A stretch of DNA of 64,000 nucleotides from JAWXUU01 sp044426045 (GCA_044426045.1 JAWXUX010000006.1:1-64000), one strand, 5' to 3'. Shown: positions 53,408 through 63,137, numbered from the stretch's first letter. Notes: generated by a model from the letters alone, not told the origin. Translations and numbers: made by a program.

Positions 53408-54178
53408 TTAATTATTAATAAATTCTTCACTAATTTTATCTTGATCAGCAATATCATATGTCTGCCTATCTAAAATCTCTTTTACAGAATTCCATTGAAA
53501 TTTTCCATTATTAGACAAATCCAAATCTGATAAAAAATTATTTAAACTTTCCAACTGGACATTAGATAACGCTACAAGTTTTTTCATCACTGAACGAATT
53601 CGCTCATTTTCAGATTTAGGAGTAAATATTTCATTTGTTTGATAATCTCTGTTATACTTTATTATCTTTATTTCTTCTTGAATAATAACTGTTTGCAAGT
53701 ACGTAAAGTTGTTTACATATTCATTTAAATTAGAACATTTATCTCGTCTAAAATCATTTAATTTTGCCAACAAAAAATCTTTTTCATTGCATGGTGTATA
53801 ATCAATTAAGTGAATGTTATTTACAAAACAATTAATTTGCGGCAATCTATTAACGAATAACTCTTTAGGAACATACACATCCTTGTGTAAAATGTAACTT
53901 TTCAAAATTCCTTGATATAATGATATTTCTATATACAAACTCCTAGCATTATTAAATAGCAAGACTTTCGAACAATGCTTATTAATCATATATTTTTGAA
54001 TTTCCAACATTAAAACAATCATTCCACTTGTAAATAAACCTCCAAATACCAATTCTAGAAATGCATTATTTATCCATACCTTATCAACATCACAATAAAC
54101 AGAAACTATGTATGTAGCCACAGCAAAAAAGCCTGTAACGATTATTAAAAATTTTATAACTTTTAGATTAGTTGACAT
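53408..54178 (-). CDS. Two-TM protein downstream of the helicase-nuclease gene
   Basis: 256 residues with two N-terminal membrane segments (about 8-28 and 38-58), then a helical cytoplasmic domain. AAGGAG start. It follows the 1000-residue helicase-nuclease gene by about 50 bases in the same direction and ends at a strong terminator, so the two are probably one operon. No family recognised. Membrane effector or sensor proteins of this shape are common in defence operons, which is the only basis for linking it to immunity. Confidence 0.6.
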   Translation of the reverse strand: MSTNLKVIKFLIIVTGFFAVATYIVSVYCDVDKVWINNAFLELVFGGLFTSGMIVLMLEIQKYMINKHCSKVLLFNNARSLYIEISLYQGILKSYILHKDVYVPKELFVNRLPQINCFVNNIHLIDYTPCNEKDFLLAKLNDFRRDKCSNLNEYVNNFTYLQTVIIQEEIKIIKYNRDYQTNEIFTPKSENERIRSVMKKLVALSNVQLESLNNFLSDLDLSNNGKFQWNSVKEILDRQTYDIADQDKISEEFINN

Positions 54179-54227
54179 TTATTTCTCCTTCTTACTTTTA
54201 TTAAGCACTAAATGCTATCTTAATACT

Positions 54228-57200
54228 TCATCTCGCAAAAAAGTCCACCAAGATGTATTTTATGTGGTTATATCTTCTTGCATATGTGTTTGGTATTCTT
54301 ATTAGCTGCAGATTATGTTCATTGCATAGCTGTTGCTTCCTTGCATCCCTCGCTTTCACTAAATCTTCCGTCAGATGTTCTTTGCCGTCGAGTTCTATTG
54401 CTAGGATTGGGTTTTCCATTTTACCTAGTTTTTCATATACCACAAAATCGAACCTGCCTGTATAGAATAGGTCATCAACATTCTCAGTTGCACTGAATAC
54501 ATGATTTATGGCAACTTCTTTTCTTACTATGTATTTTGCCGATTGCAGGCTCAAATTACAGAGCGCATGATTCAAGTTTTCCATGAACGCTTCTTCTGTT
54601 TCTGAACTATATGGTTTGATACCGAGTGCTCTAGAACTTGCCACTTTTGAAGTGACTTCCGACTCGCCATTTTTTGCGGTATACTGAATAAGTTCGTAAA
54701 GGTCATCATCTCCATTATGCAACCTTTGAATGTCTGCTTTGCTAGCCATTATTATCAATTCATCTTTAGCTCTTGAAGTTGCAACGTTAATAAGTTCTTT
54801 ATTGTTTTTCAACCAATCATAAGTCTTTTGTGAAGTGTTTTTTGTAACAGCAAGTGAAAAAATGATGGAATCCTTTTCATCCCCCTGAAAAGCATGCACT
54901 GTTCCACATGTCGCATCTTCAAGACCTTCTTCTTTCAGCCTTTCATTTATTGCATTCTTTTGATTGACAAATGGAGTAATAATGCCAACTTTCTTATCTG
55001 GATTTTGCTTTACGTATGCTATAACTTCTTCAACCTCATTTGGCGAAGTGTTTCGCTCTGCCGCCACAGCACCAGATACATTAATAATTTTAAGTGGCGT
55101 ATCGCTTTTACCATTACTTTTAATAATAAGTTTATTATTGTAAAATTTCTTATTATTGAAATTGATTATCTTTCCTGCACATCTATAATGATATTTGAGC
55201 AGAACTTCATCGTTTATTGGGTCAGCCTTAAACAGCGTGTGATATATTGAATGCTCCACGTAGTCGTAGTCATCATTGATACCATACTTCGCTTTTAATT
55301 CGGCATTGATTGCCTTATCAAGAACGATAACTGGCTTGAGTTGTTGCGGATCGCCAACTAACATCAAGTCGTTGCCACGGATTATAGGAACCAACGAAAC
55401 CGCTATATCACATTGCCCAGCTTCATCCATTATTACTTTATCAAAATAAACCTTTGGTTCTCCAAGTTTTTGAGCAGCAGTATTAGTGGTTAAAACTATC
55501 GGGAATATCTTTATAAGTTTTTGAAATTTCTCATCATCTTTTAAATACTTTTTGAATGAGGCTAATTGTTCCTTTTCATCTTCCATTTTAAGGATATCCC
55601 TAAGATCACTATATCTTGGACTATCTAATTTTTTAAGCATTCCGGCAGTTTTAAAATGCACAAACTTGAAAAATTCTTTATAATCATAGTCAAAGAGTTC
55701 GCCTATACGCTCTTCATCAATTTGACCAATATTTTTTATTTCTTGCTCAACTTTTGTTTTGTGCTTTGTTTGTAAATCTATATTGAATGGTGACGAGATA
55801 GACTTCTTAATTAAAGTATCAATTGCATCTGAACGTTCTTCTAACTCTGTCTTTTCATCATATTTTGCCAAAATAATAAGTGCCTCTTTTGTGCGTTCTA
55901 TTTTTTCTTGTTTGTTTACTTCCAGCGCCGATTGAAATATTCTTAACTTTGTCGCTCTGCCATACACTTCTTTTATGTATTTAATAGCCTCACTCAACTT
56001 TTCGTCATTGCCCAATCTTATTACTGGAAAAAGAGCATTTGAATATCCATTAAAACTATATGGAAAATTTATCAAATCTTCAAACACCCCATCCACTGGC
56101 TTGTTATTATAAGATGAAAATAATACCGTCTTATCATTGAAAAATGCTGTTAGAATAGTATTTATTATAGTTTGTGTTTTACCCGTTCCTGGCGGTCCTT
56201 GAACATATACAATAGGATTTTTTATCGCCTTACTGATTGCTAAAAGCTGCGCAATATTTACCTTATTATTTTTCAAAACAATTGGATAGTATTTTCTTCT
56301 GCGAGATCTATCAGTAAGTTCGCCAAAAAAAGCTTTTATTGGAACTGTAACGTTGTCATCCTCATACATCTTTAAAATTGCAGCATATTCCTTATCTAAG
56401 TCGATAAGATTTTGATAAGCTAGCGCAAAAATATAAGGCAAGTCATTCACCCCTCTTGCAAAGCTGTTTTTCTTTGTAATCAAATCTTTTATCTCTTCAG
56501 CATGGTCATCATAATTTTCAAGCAACGGAAAATCACTCTCATCCAAGAATTGCGTTATTGACATCTTTTCGCCATTGACTGAAAATTCTTTATTTAAAGT
56601 TACAGCATCATTAGGCCTCAAGCGCTTGTTCTTAACATCTAAATTCAAACACCTATACGCAAGCACATACAGCCCTTGCTTTGTGTCAATACTGAGCGCA
56701 TTCATAGCAAGCTGTCCAACATTTATTCTACCTGTTTGTGCTTTATATTGAAATTCGCTAACAATCTTCTTGAATTGTTCTTCCTTTAATATAAAATCCT
56801 GACGTGTTATTATCTCGTCATCCATAAACTCAACCAAAGTGTATTTGTTTATATATGGCAAAGAATCCAACTTGTTGCATTTACTCAAATATTTTAAAAT
56901 TTTAAAGTTTGTTACATTATCAAAAATAGACTTATACTTAGATGGGAATTGAACAATATCATCAACTAAATATTTCTTGGAATCCGTTATTGTTCCATCC
57001 AAAACAGTGCATGAAACTATACTGTCAAGAAAAACTTGGATTTCACCTACATGCATATCAGAAAGGCGCAAACCATCTACAGTCAGTTTGTGCTCCTTCA
57101 CATTTATTTTTTTTATGTCAATCCAATAGTTCTTAATATCACCCGCAACATTCTTATACTCAACCGAAAGCCACTTGCGTTCGTTCAAACTCTCAAATAT

Positions 57201-57230
57201 CTTCTTAGCAACATCATTCATATTTGCCAA
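54228..57230 (-). CDS. WYL-like / SF1 helicase / PD-(D/E)xK nuclease fusion
   Basis: 1000 residues. Residues 15-80 resemble a WYL-type sensor (WLSVEYKNVAGDIKNYWIDI). An Upf1-like SF1 helicase follows: Walker A YVQGPPGTGKTQT (about 345-357), Walker B VIMDEAGQCD (about 600), GDPQQLKPV, YRCAGKI, TVHAFQGDEKDSI and NVATSRAKDEL. The end (about 885-1000) is a Vsr/DUF2726-like nuclease: RFDFVVYEK, then AIELDGKEHLTEDLVKARD and QLIRIPN. Likely unwinds and cuts nucleic acid as an antiphage protein. Own promoter, followed by a two-TM gene. Confidence 0.82.
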   Translation of the reverse strand: MANMNDVAKKIFESLNERKWLSVEYKNVAGDIKNYWIDIKKINVKEHKLTVDGLRLSDMHVGEIQVFLDSIVSCTVLDGTITDSKKYLVDDIVQFPSKYKSIFDNVTNFKILKYLSKCNKLDSLPYINKYTLVEFMDDEIITRQDFILKEEQFKKIVSEFQYKAQTGRINVGQLAMNALSIDTKQGLYVLAYRCLNLDVKNKRLRPNDAVTLNKEFSVNGEKMSITQFLDESDFPLLENYDDHAEEIKDLITKKNSFARGVNDLPYIFALAYQNLIDLDKEYAAILKMYEDDNVTVPIKAFFGELTDRSRRRKYYPIVLKNNKVNIAQLLAISKAIKNPIVYVQGPPGTGKTQTIINTILTAFFNDKTVLFSSYNNKPVDGVFEDLINFPYSFNGYSNALFPVIRLGNDEKLSEAIKYIKEVYGRATKLRIFQSALEVNKQEKIERTKEALIILAKYDEKTELEERSDAIDTLIKKSISSPFNIDLQTKHKTKVEQEIKNIGQIDEERIGELFDYDYKEFFKFVHFKTAGMLKKLDSPRYSDLRDILKMEDEKEQLASFKKYLKDDEKFQKLIKIFPIVLTTNTAAQKLGEPKVYFDKVIMDEAGQCDIAVSLVPIIRGNDLMLVGDPQQLKPVIVLDKAINAELKAKYGINDDYDYVEHSIYHTLFKADPINDEVLLKYHYRCAGKIINFNNKKFYNNKLIIKSNGKSDTPLKIINVSGAVAAERNTSPNEVEEVIAYVKQNPDKKVGIITPFVNQKNAINERLKEEGLEDATCGTVHAFQGDEKDSIIFSLAVTKNTSQKTYDWLKNNKELINVATSRAKDELIIMASKADIQRLHNGDDDLYELIQYTAKNGESEVTSKVASSRALGIKPYSSETEEAFMENLNHALCNLSLQSAKYIVRKEVAINHVFSATENVDDLFYTGRFDFVVYEKLGKMENPILAIELDGKEHLTEDLVKARDARKQQLCNEHNLQLIRIPNTYARRYNHIKYILVDFFAR

Positions 57231-57250
57231 CCTTATGTCCGTTTTGATAA

Positions 57251-57279
57251 ATTATATCACACTGTGCGAGTTTTGTAAA
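57251..57279 (-). promoter_or_regulatory. Promoter of the helicase-nuclease gene
   Basis: TTTACA (57279-57274), a 17-base spacer ending TGA, TATAAT (57256-57251) with extended -10, on the minus strand. Confidence 0.7.
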
Positions 57280-57350
57280 TATATAATCGGCTAATTACAA
57301 ATCACGCAGTCTCAAATAATACAGCAGACAATATATTTAGATAGATTCAG

Positions 57351-57950
57351 TTAAATAACATCAAGCATCTGCAGATACTTTCTTACAATTTCCAATATTT
57401 CATCTGATAATTCAGCAATAACTTTTCTATCCAATTTAATTTTTTCCAACATCTGATTCTTATCATATTGCTTATCTATATAAATTATCTTTTCACGATT
57501 GATTAAATTTCCTGCAAAAACTATTAAACAACGGCATTTTTTATTAAAATCATCATAACTTTCATATATTTCTTTTGTCATAAATGGAGCATTTTTTCTG
57601 CAAAATGAGTTTGCTTCATTATTAATTAGTACTGCTTGTTGATATTTTTGATAATAATCGTCACTATTAGCTTCACTTTCCTTAAGAATACTACTCAATT
57701 CAGTTACAATAAACATCTCTTCTAAAGCTTTATCTGACATCTCTTGATATATCTCAAATTCTTTATCAAATCTAACCTTACTAACGTAATTTTTTCTATC
57801 GTTATTTGCCTTTTCTTTTTCTAAAATCTTATCTAGCGAAGATTTATATTTTCCTACCACCATTTCTCTTAGCGGAGGAATTACCATAGGTAAAATTACA
57901 ACAATAACAATACCAAGTGTCACCTCTAATACATTCTTAATAAAATCCAT
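57351..57950 (-). CDS. Single-TM helical protein, unknown
   Basis: 199 residues. One N-terminal membrane segment (about 7-28) is followed by a long charged helical region to the C-terminus. GCGAGG precedes the ATG. Co-oriented with the 4-TM gene upstream, 55 bases apart. No family recognised. The cytoplasmic part has no catalytic motif visible. Confidence 0.6.
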   Translation of the reverse strand: MDFIKNVLEVTLGIVIVVILPMVIPPLREMVVGKYKSSLDKILEKEKANNDRKNYVSKVRFDKEFEIYQEMSDKALEEMFIVTELSSILKESEANSDDYYQKYQQAVLINNEANSFCRKNAPFMTKEIYESYDDFNKKCRCLIVFAGNLINREKIIYIDKQYDKNQMLEKIKLDRKVIAELSDEILEIVRKYLQMLDVI

Positions 57951-58004
57951 ACAGCATCCTCGCTTTATCTTACACTACTTTTTAATTTCTATACTACGAC
58001 AGTT

Positions 58005-58613
58005 CTATTTGCTATTTTTGTCATCATATCCTTTCAATCCTACTTCTTTTATTCTGTCATATGCCACACACTGATCAAGCCATAAATTTATAGCTGTAGA
58101 AAAAGACAACACTACGAAAGCAAATATTTCGCAAATCAAACCAATAAAGCAAAATATAATCGTATAGATATTAATTGTCTGTGCAATGTATATCTGTACA
58201 ATTACGCCAGAAAGAATCAAAGGAACTACATATATTGAAGATACTAGAACATATTTTTGATGCTTCCATAATTTTATGTATTCATCAATAACCTTTTCTG
58301 CATCTTCCCTACTTCCTTTTAATTTAAATTGATTTATACTCTTATTTTGAAACTGATTAGAAACAATCAATAACGAAAATACAACTGCTAAAATTATAAG
58401 CATAACTTGGATAATTTCCTTTATATCCTCAATATCGTATTCATTCGCACATAAAGAAACTGCCGTCACCATAATAAAAAGAATGCCGAAAAAAATTAAA
58501 GTCCCATCAAAAAACCTACTAAACAATTTGACTCCTTCAATAGATTTTTTAGCCTCCGATAAATTTGCTTGACTTAATTTTAAAAATTTCATTTTTCTTA
58601 ACAACTTTTTCAT
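58005..58613 (-). CDS. Four-TM protein, SLATT-like
   Basis: 202 residues with two pairs of membrane segments (about 38-58, 68-92, 122-145, 148-175) separated by a cytoplasmic helical loop (KLKGSREDAEKVIDEYIKLWKH), and a basic N-terminal helix. This 2+2 layout resembles SLATT-type membrane effectors found with defence enzymes, but the match is to architecture, not motif. The ribosome site is weak. Lies between 57351 and 58629 genes. Confidence 0.55.
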   Translation of the reverse strand: MKKLLRKMKFLKLSQANLSEAKKSIEGVKLFSRFFDGTLIFFGILFIMVTAVSLCANEYDIEDIKEIIQVMLIILAVVFSLLIVSNQFQNKSINQFKLKGSREDAEKVIDEYIKLWKHQKYVLVSSIYVVPLILSGVIVQIYIAQTINIYTIIFCFIGLICEIFAFVVLSFSTAINLWLDQCVAYDRIKEVGLKGYDDKNSK

Positions 58614-58628
58614 ATATTTTATCCCAAC

Positions 58629-58973
58629 TTACTCGTTATTTAATTTTAATTGCTGTGCACTTAATTCACAAATTTTAAGCATCTCTCGTGACTCATTTGC
58701 GTTAAAATCTGCTTTATCAAAATAACTTGTATACAAAGCATTTAACTCACAGAACTTCCCTAAAACTTCATCTTCTCCATCCGATAACAAGCACAAAAAG
58801 CAACTAATTGTGTTATGCATATATCTGTTGATTTTTTCCATCTCTTTATCACCAATCGCTGTTCCATCTGCATGGTAATCTTCAATTGGACCACTTCGAA
58901 AAGCAAAATTACAAATAGCTTTCGAAACCATCTCTCTATATGCCTCATTTTTAATTTTCTCTCTTAAATCCAT
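58629..58973 (-). CDS. Small helical protein, unknown
   Basis: 114 residues, all helical, with the conserved-looking phrase NFAFRSGPIEDYHADGTAIGDKEMEKINRYMHN. AAGGAG start. First gene of the three-gene group with two membrane proteins. No function recognised. The phrase looks like a family signature and could guide a search. Confidence 0.55.
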   Translation of the reverse strand: MDLREKIKNEAYREMVSKAICNFAFRSGPIEDYHADGTAIGDKEMEKINRYMHNTISCFLCLLSDGEDEVLGKFCELNALYTSYFDKADFNANESREMLKICELSAQQLKLNNE

Positions 58974-59375
58974 GAGTCACTCCTTTTATATAGCATTATT
59001 ATAACATAGCTACATCTATTAGTAAATAGTTTTTATTATTTTGCATACAGAATTTATGCTTCCGATTCCCAAGCATAATTAACCACGCAAACCTAGATAG
59101 CTTTAGTTTGTTTATTTATAATCTTCTTCACTTAACTAACTAGAGTATATAGTTTTTTTCTTGTATCAACTATATCATCTTTCTTAAATTCAAAAAGACT
59201 CAATCAATAACAATGGACTTTTTCTTAGTAGTTTGCAGTGTTAAGTACTAGGAAATGATACTTGTGAATTTTGGGCGAAATGGCAAAAAAAAATGGTGGA
59301 AAAGTCAAAAGACTTTTCCGCCAACTTTAATGTCTCCTTGCCGTGACTTGAATGTAATAAATATACCAAATATAA
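58974..59375. other. Gene-free stretch with a terminator
   Basis: AT-rich, no credible gene. It contains the minus-strand terminator of the P-loop ATPase gene at 59280-59321: GGAAAAGTC-TTTT-GACTTTTCC with ACCATTTTTTTTT. A possible promoter region for the 58973 gene lies near 58990-59020 but no good hexamer pair was found. Confidence 0.6.
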
Positions 59376-60845
59376 TTAATTACTCAATGTTAATTTTCTG
59401 TATATTTCGTCTATTTTTGCTGGTTGCAATGCCCACCTATAAGCAGGATGGATTTCAAATTCAAAACCAAAATCAACGTAATTCTCCGAACATAAGTATT
59501 TTGATTCTTCAAAATAAAATCTCGTTACAAACTCCAATGAGGTAGTTTTTCTAGCTGTCAAAAAGTTTATCTTATACAAAAATGCTGCTAATGACATGCT
59601 TGTTATATCTGCATTTGAACCCGTAAATCTACATCTACCCACATGTTCCAAAATGTATTTAATTTTTAATAGTAATTCATCCTTTGAATAGCAACATGGA
59701 TTTACATTATCTAATTCCTTTTTATTGGGTTTCATTTCAAGTAATATTCTTTCAATATTAGGTAATTGCGTCTTGTATTCATTTATCGTGTCTTGCAATC
59801 GCCCTTGTGAGTATTCTGAAAATACAGCCCTCAAATCTTCTGTATTAATTCGACTGTGATTATTATCCTTCGCTTTACGTGCAGCCAAAATACATATTTT
59901 TATTAAGTCCCTAGGCCTTTTACGAACTAAAGACATCAACACATTGTACATAGGTTTATTGGCCCATTTCCCTGTTCCCTCGAACACCTCTACGAAAACA
60001 TTTGACAATATAGGCATTAAATCCCTCTGTGGCATTCCAAACATTTTATCATCTTCATAAATCGGCAACTTAAAAAATGACTGTATTCTCCTGATTAACA
60101 TGCAAAATACTTCATGATTTGTCCAAGATAACCAAATTACTGAGCTATCAATCTTATCAGTTGATTCTTTTGTTGTCCGTACACTTGAATATACATCTGC
60201 CCTTAGCGCAACTCTTAGTTTAATGTTAGGATAATCTCTTACAAATGATCTAATAGCATCAAACATTGCTGCTATGTTATCTATTCCACCAGCATTATTT
60301 TCCCACCCTTTATCCAAATCATCAATATAAACCGTAATTTTTCTATCATTAAAACTGCTATTTTGCAATATTTTCAATTGATCTTCAGGTAAGATTTTAA
60401 GATTTTTAGTTGTTATATCTACTCCCGTATTAACTATATCAATTATTGCCTTATATAATTTATCAATCCATGAATCCTGGGGTTTTTTACTCCTTAAATC
60501 TTTTATAGAATCAATTAACTTTTTGACAATGATTTCACTAAGTCCACGTTTCCAGGTATTGACCAAATCGATATAATTAGTCTTTTCATAACTTAAGCCT
60601 TCAATATCTTCTGGACGTATAATCAAAGAAATATTACCAGCTGATTCATCTTCAGATTTCATTACAGATAATAGTGCAGATTTACCTGTTCCTTTATGAC
60701 CTACAAGTACATATAATTTTATATCACTTTTCAACTTTTCGTAAGCGGACCCTTTTATATAAAATTTCTTCAAGTCTTCCACTGTTTCATCTTCAGCTGC
60801 TTCATTTCCGAACAACAATCTTATGTTATCTTCTGTAAAATCCAT
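59376..60845 (-). CDS. P-loop ATPase of the Sll1717 / KAP-like type
   Basis: 489 residues from ATG at 60845 (AGGAG upstream). A 16-codon in-frame extension lacks a site. Walker A LVGHKGTGKSALL (about 47-59), Walker B ITVYIDDLDKGW (about 170-181) and a sensor region LRVALRADVYSSV, then a helical C-terminal half. The IDDLDK Walker B is typical of KAP/Sll1717-type NTPases often found in defence islands. No effector domain is visible, so it may work alone or with a neighbour. Confidence 0.75.
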   Translation of the reverse strand: MDFTEDNIRLLFGNEAAEDETVEDLKKFYIKGSAYEKLKSDIKLYVLVGHKGTGKSALLSVMKSEDESAGNISLIIRPEDIEGLSYEKTNYIDLVNTWKRGLSEIIVKKLIDSIKDLRSKKPQDSWIDKLYKAIIDIVNTGVDITTKNLKILPEDQLKILQNSSFNDRKITVYIDDLDKGWENNAGGIDNIAAMFDAIRSFVRDYPNIKLRVALRADVYSSVRTTKESTDKIDSSVIWLSWTNHEVFCMLIRRIQSFFKLPIYEDDKMFGMPQRDLMPILSNVFVEVFEGTGKWANKPMYNVLMSLVRKRPRDLIKICILAARKAKDNNHSRINTEDLRAVFSEYSQGRLQDTINEYKTQLPNIERILLEMKPNKKELDNVNPCCYSKDELLLKIKYILEHVGRCRFTGSNADITSMSLAAFLYKINFLTARKTTSLEFVTRFYFEESKYLCSENYVDFGFEFEIHPAYRWALQPAKIDEIYRKLTLSN

Positions 60846-60878
60846 AATTACTCCTGTGAACTCGTTATATTTACTAAT

Positions 60879-60906
60879 ATTATAGCACAGCATAAATGTT
60901 TGTCAA
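60879..60906 (-). promoter_or_regulatory. Promoter of the P-loop ATPase gene
   Basis: TTGACA (60906-60901), a 16-base spacer, TATAAT (60884-60879) on the minus strand. Confidence 0.75.
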
Positions 60907-60981
60907 TACTAAATTAAAATTATTTAATTTTTTATAGGTCGAGTGTTCAGAAGTGGATGCAAAAAAACGCCACGTAGTAAT

Positions 60982-61049
60982 AATGGTTTTAACAGCATCT
61001 TGTTGGTGACTTGAAACCATTTGACAACTCTCCCAACTTATGGTACAAC
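60982..61049 (+). promoter_or_regulatory. Promoter with inverted repeat before the excisionase-like gene
   Basis: TTGACA (61021-61026), a 17-base spacer, TACAAC (61044-61049). An inverted repeat AATGGTTT (60982-60989)/AAACCATT (61014-61021) touches the -35 and could be an operator. Confidence 0.55.
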
Positions 61050-61073
61050 AAAACAATATTTGGAGGTGAAAAT

Positions 61074-61829
61074 ATGTATATACCTAAGTTTCGGACGGCG
61101 GAGGATGTGGTTATTTATTTTCGGGAGCAGGATCCTAAGAGTGTGATTACTCGTGGGTTAATTTACAATCTCGTACGCAACGGAAAGATTAGTGGTTTTG
61201 ATGTTGGTCGCAAGTGTGTTGTGAATTTGGATGAGATTATTTTTTATCTCAGTGGCGCTGTTGGTTATGATATGCCTGTGGAGCAACCCACTTTCATCGT
61301 GACGGCGAAAACGGCTTACAAAATGCAAGCGGGAACTTCTGAAAATTCTAAACACAAATCTCGGTTCCCAAAATCGGCTTGTTTTGTTGCAAAATTTCTT
61401 GCAATACATCCAGTATTACTTCAAAATTTTTCACAAAAACGCTCGATTTTGAAATCAATCTTTGTATTCATTCTTTTCAAAAATCCCCGCAAAGAAAAAG
61501 ACCCAGCCACTAAGCTGAGTCGGGATTGTTTACGTGAAATTGTGGCTAATGGCGCTTTGGGTGGTGTCACATCCGGCATTCGCACTTACTTTGATTTCAA
61601 TAAGCTTATGGCTCATGTTTCGCCCACTTGTTTTGCTCCTGCACCGAAGAAAATTCCACGCTTGCGCAATTATGAAAAGACCTATCATCACATTCACAAA
61701 TACACAAAACTCCCAATCACTTGGGATAGATTGCACGCCATCTGCCACTCTGGCGAGGTTCTCTGCGAACTGCACGGCAACCGTTGGGTGGTGGATTTTG
61801 ATGTGATAAAGGCGAGAATTATCATTTAA
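61074..61829 (+). CDS. Excisionase-like protein with two HTH domains
   Basis: 252 residues from ATG at 61074 (GGAGG upstream). The first HTH (KFRTAEDVVIYFREQDPKSV...LIYNLVRNGKISGFDVGRKC, about 5-55) and the second (TWDRLHAICHSGEVLCELHGNRWVVDF, about 215-245) are both of the excisionase/MerR-like HTH_17 style with a small wing. Residues about 85-132 are encoded by sequence related to the 189-bp inverted-repeat element at 23193, so the linker looks acquired. Likely the directionality or regulatory protein of island 2. Confidence 0.65.
   Translation: MYIPKFRTAEDVVIYFREQDPKSVITRGLIYNLVRNGKISGFDVGRKCVVNLDEIIFYLSGAVGYDMPVEQPTFIVTAKTAYKMQAGTSENSKHKSRFPKSACFVAKFLAIHPVLLQNFSQKRSILKSIFVFILFKNPRKEKDPATKLSRDCLREIVANGALGGVTSGIRTYFDFNKLMAHVSPTCFAPAPKKIPRLRNYEKTYHHIHKYTKLPITWDRLHAICHSGEVLCELHGNRWVVDFDVIKARIII
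61327..61466. mobile_element. Degenerate copy of the 189-bp inverted-repeat element inside a gene
   Basis: By eye it aligns along its length with 23193-23381: the left tip GGAACTTCTGAAAATTCTAA, the interior TTCCCAAAATCGGCTTG, CAAAATTTCTTGCAATACAT and the block TTTGAAATCAATCTTTG, with a weak right tip. The host frame stays open across it. Confidence 0.6.
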
Positions 61830-61893
61830 ACCATTGAGCACTACAAGATACTAATAAATACTTTCGTATGACATAGAACTCATATGAAGATTT

Positions 61894-62541
61894 TTATTTT
61901 ATTTTTTTGAGACAACTTAGCGCCTCCCTTTTAGTTTTTTCCATCTCTTCTACTAGCAAAGAATTTTGTGATCTCATACAAGCACCTAATCCAGCCTTAT
62001 AATATCTATTTATTTCTCTCTTAAAATTCAATTTATCCCCCCACTCATATGTCGAAACATTTTTAAAGTGTGCTAATATGTATTCCATTCCAGCCATGTT
62101 TATTCTTGCATAATATTCTTGCCTTCCTCCATATTTATACAACTGCAATCCTTTATCAATATGTTCTTTAGCATTAGCACGTTGATTTAAACCACAAAAA
62201 ATTCTAGCATATAATAAATGTGCCTTTTCTAGTTTCTTGTCCACTACATTTGCAAAACTTGAATAGCTAGATTTGATACTATCTAGATACTTTATAGCAT
62301 CATTAAATTTTTTCTCATCTAACATCGCTTCTACTTGAGCAAGCTCACAACCCAATAAAATATCATAACAATAATCTGCATACTTGCCTCTTAGTTTAGT
62401 ACAAATTTGATTGCATAGAATCTTTACTTGCTCATACTCACGTTGAAAGTTACTATTATCTTTTCTATTAGCATAAATGCCACACAAATGCCTATGACCT
62501 TTTGCCTCTAAACATGTTAATTGACATTCTAAATCAGTCAA
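61894..62541 (-). CDS. TPR-like helical repeat protein
   Basis: 215 residues composed of helix pairs with TPR-like spacing (CELAQVEAMLDEKKFNDAIKYLDSIKSS; KAHLLYARIFCGLNQRANAKEHIDKGLQLYKY). The start overlaps the upstream gene's stop by four bases. A scaffold or sensor role is plausible. No enzymatic motif. Cytoplasmic. Probably the last gene of the 64-62 kb operon. Confidence 0.6.
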   Translation of the reverse strand: MTDLECQLTCLEAKGHRHLCGIYANRKDNSNFQREYEQVKILCNQICTKLRGKYADYCYDILLGCELAQVEAMLDEKKFNDAIKYLDSIKSSYSSFANVVDKKLEKAHLLYARIFCGLNQRANAKEHIDKGLQLYKYGGRQEYYARINMAGMEYILAHFKNVSTYEWGDKLNFKREINRYYKAGLGACMRSQNSLLVEEMEKTKREALSCLKKIK

Positions 62542-63137
62542 TTTATCAATATATACCCTATCCAGCTTAGGCTCATCCTAGCTTCTTTAATTTTCACCTC
62601 AACTTCTTCTATTGCGCATTTAGCTTTATTTATTCCATCCTCTATATTCCTCTCTGCTAACGCACATTCTTTTCCCAAAACAAACATAGTCCACCCTAGA
62701 GCATCAATAAGATTCATTATAGCCATGTATTCTATATCCATAATTACTTCAGTAACTACGACTTCATGTTGATTTACTTTATTCAATGCCTCACTTAATA
62801 TCTCTCCGACTTCAACCCTGAGTTTATAATAACCATTGTCCCACAATTGACCGCTAATAGGATACCCTACTTTAATAATATCTACCCAACGCTCCTCCTC
62901 TTTAAATCTTTTTATCATTTTAATTAAATCGAAGCTATTTTTATCATTTACAGTTACTATTGTCCTAGCAATTAAAACCAAAACAAAGAATAAAAAACAT
63001 ATTAAAAAATAATCTGAGCCACCAAAAAGCATTGTAATCAATGAACCTATTACTGCAGTAATAATTTGCTTTCCATCAATAATAAAACCTTCAATAAGAC
63101 CTGTATTATTTTTAATATAAATCCAAAAACGTCTCAT
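62538..63137 (-). CDS. Two-TM protein coupled to the TPR-like gene
   Basis: 199 residues with two hydrophobic segments (about 24-40 and 44-64) followed by a helical cytoplasmic part, GEILSEALNKVNQHEVVVTEVIMDIEYMAIMNLIDALGW. GGAGG start. Overlaps the TPR-like gene by four bases. Family unknown. Its layout, two TM then helical domain, recalls the 53408 protein without clear sequence similarity. Confidence 0.6.
   Translation of the reverse strand: MRRFWIYIKNNTGLIEGFIIDGKQIITAVIGSLITMLFGGSDYFLICFLFFVLVLIARTIVTVNDKNSFDLIKMIKRFKEEERWVDIIKVGYPISGQLWDNGYYKLRVEVGEILSEALNKVNQHEVVVTEVIMDIEYMAIMNLIDALGWTMFVLGKECALAERNIEDGINKAKCAIEEVEVKIKEARMSLSWIGYILIN

Noticed and set aside
59255..59545. Plus-strand frame of 96 codons
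   Set aside because: It overlaps the 3' end of the P-loop ATPase gene and its terminator and has no ribosome site.
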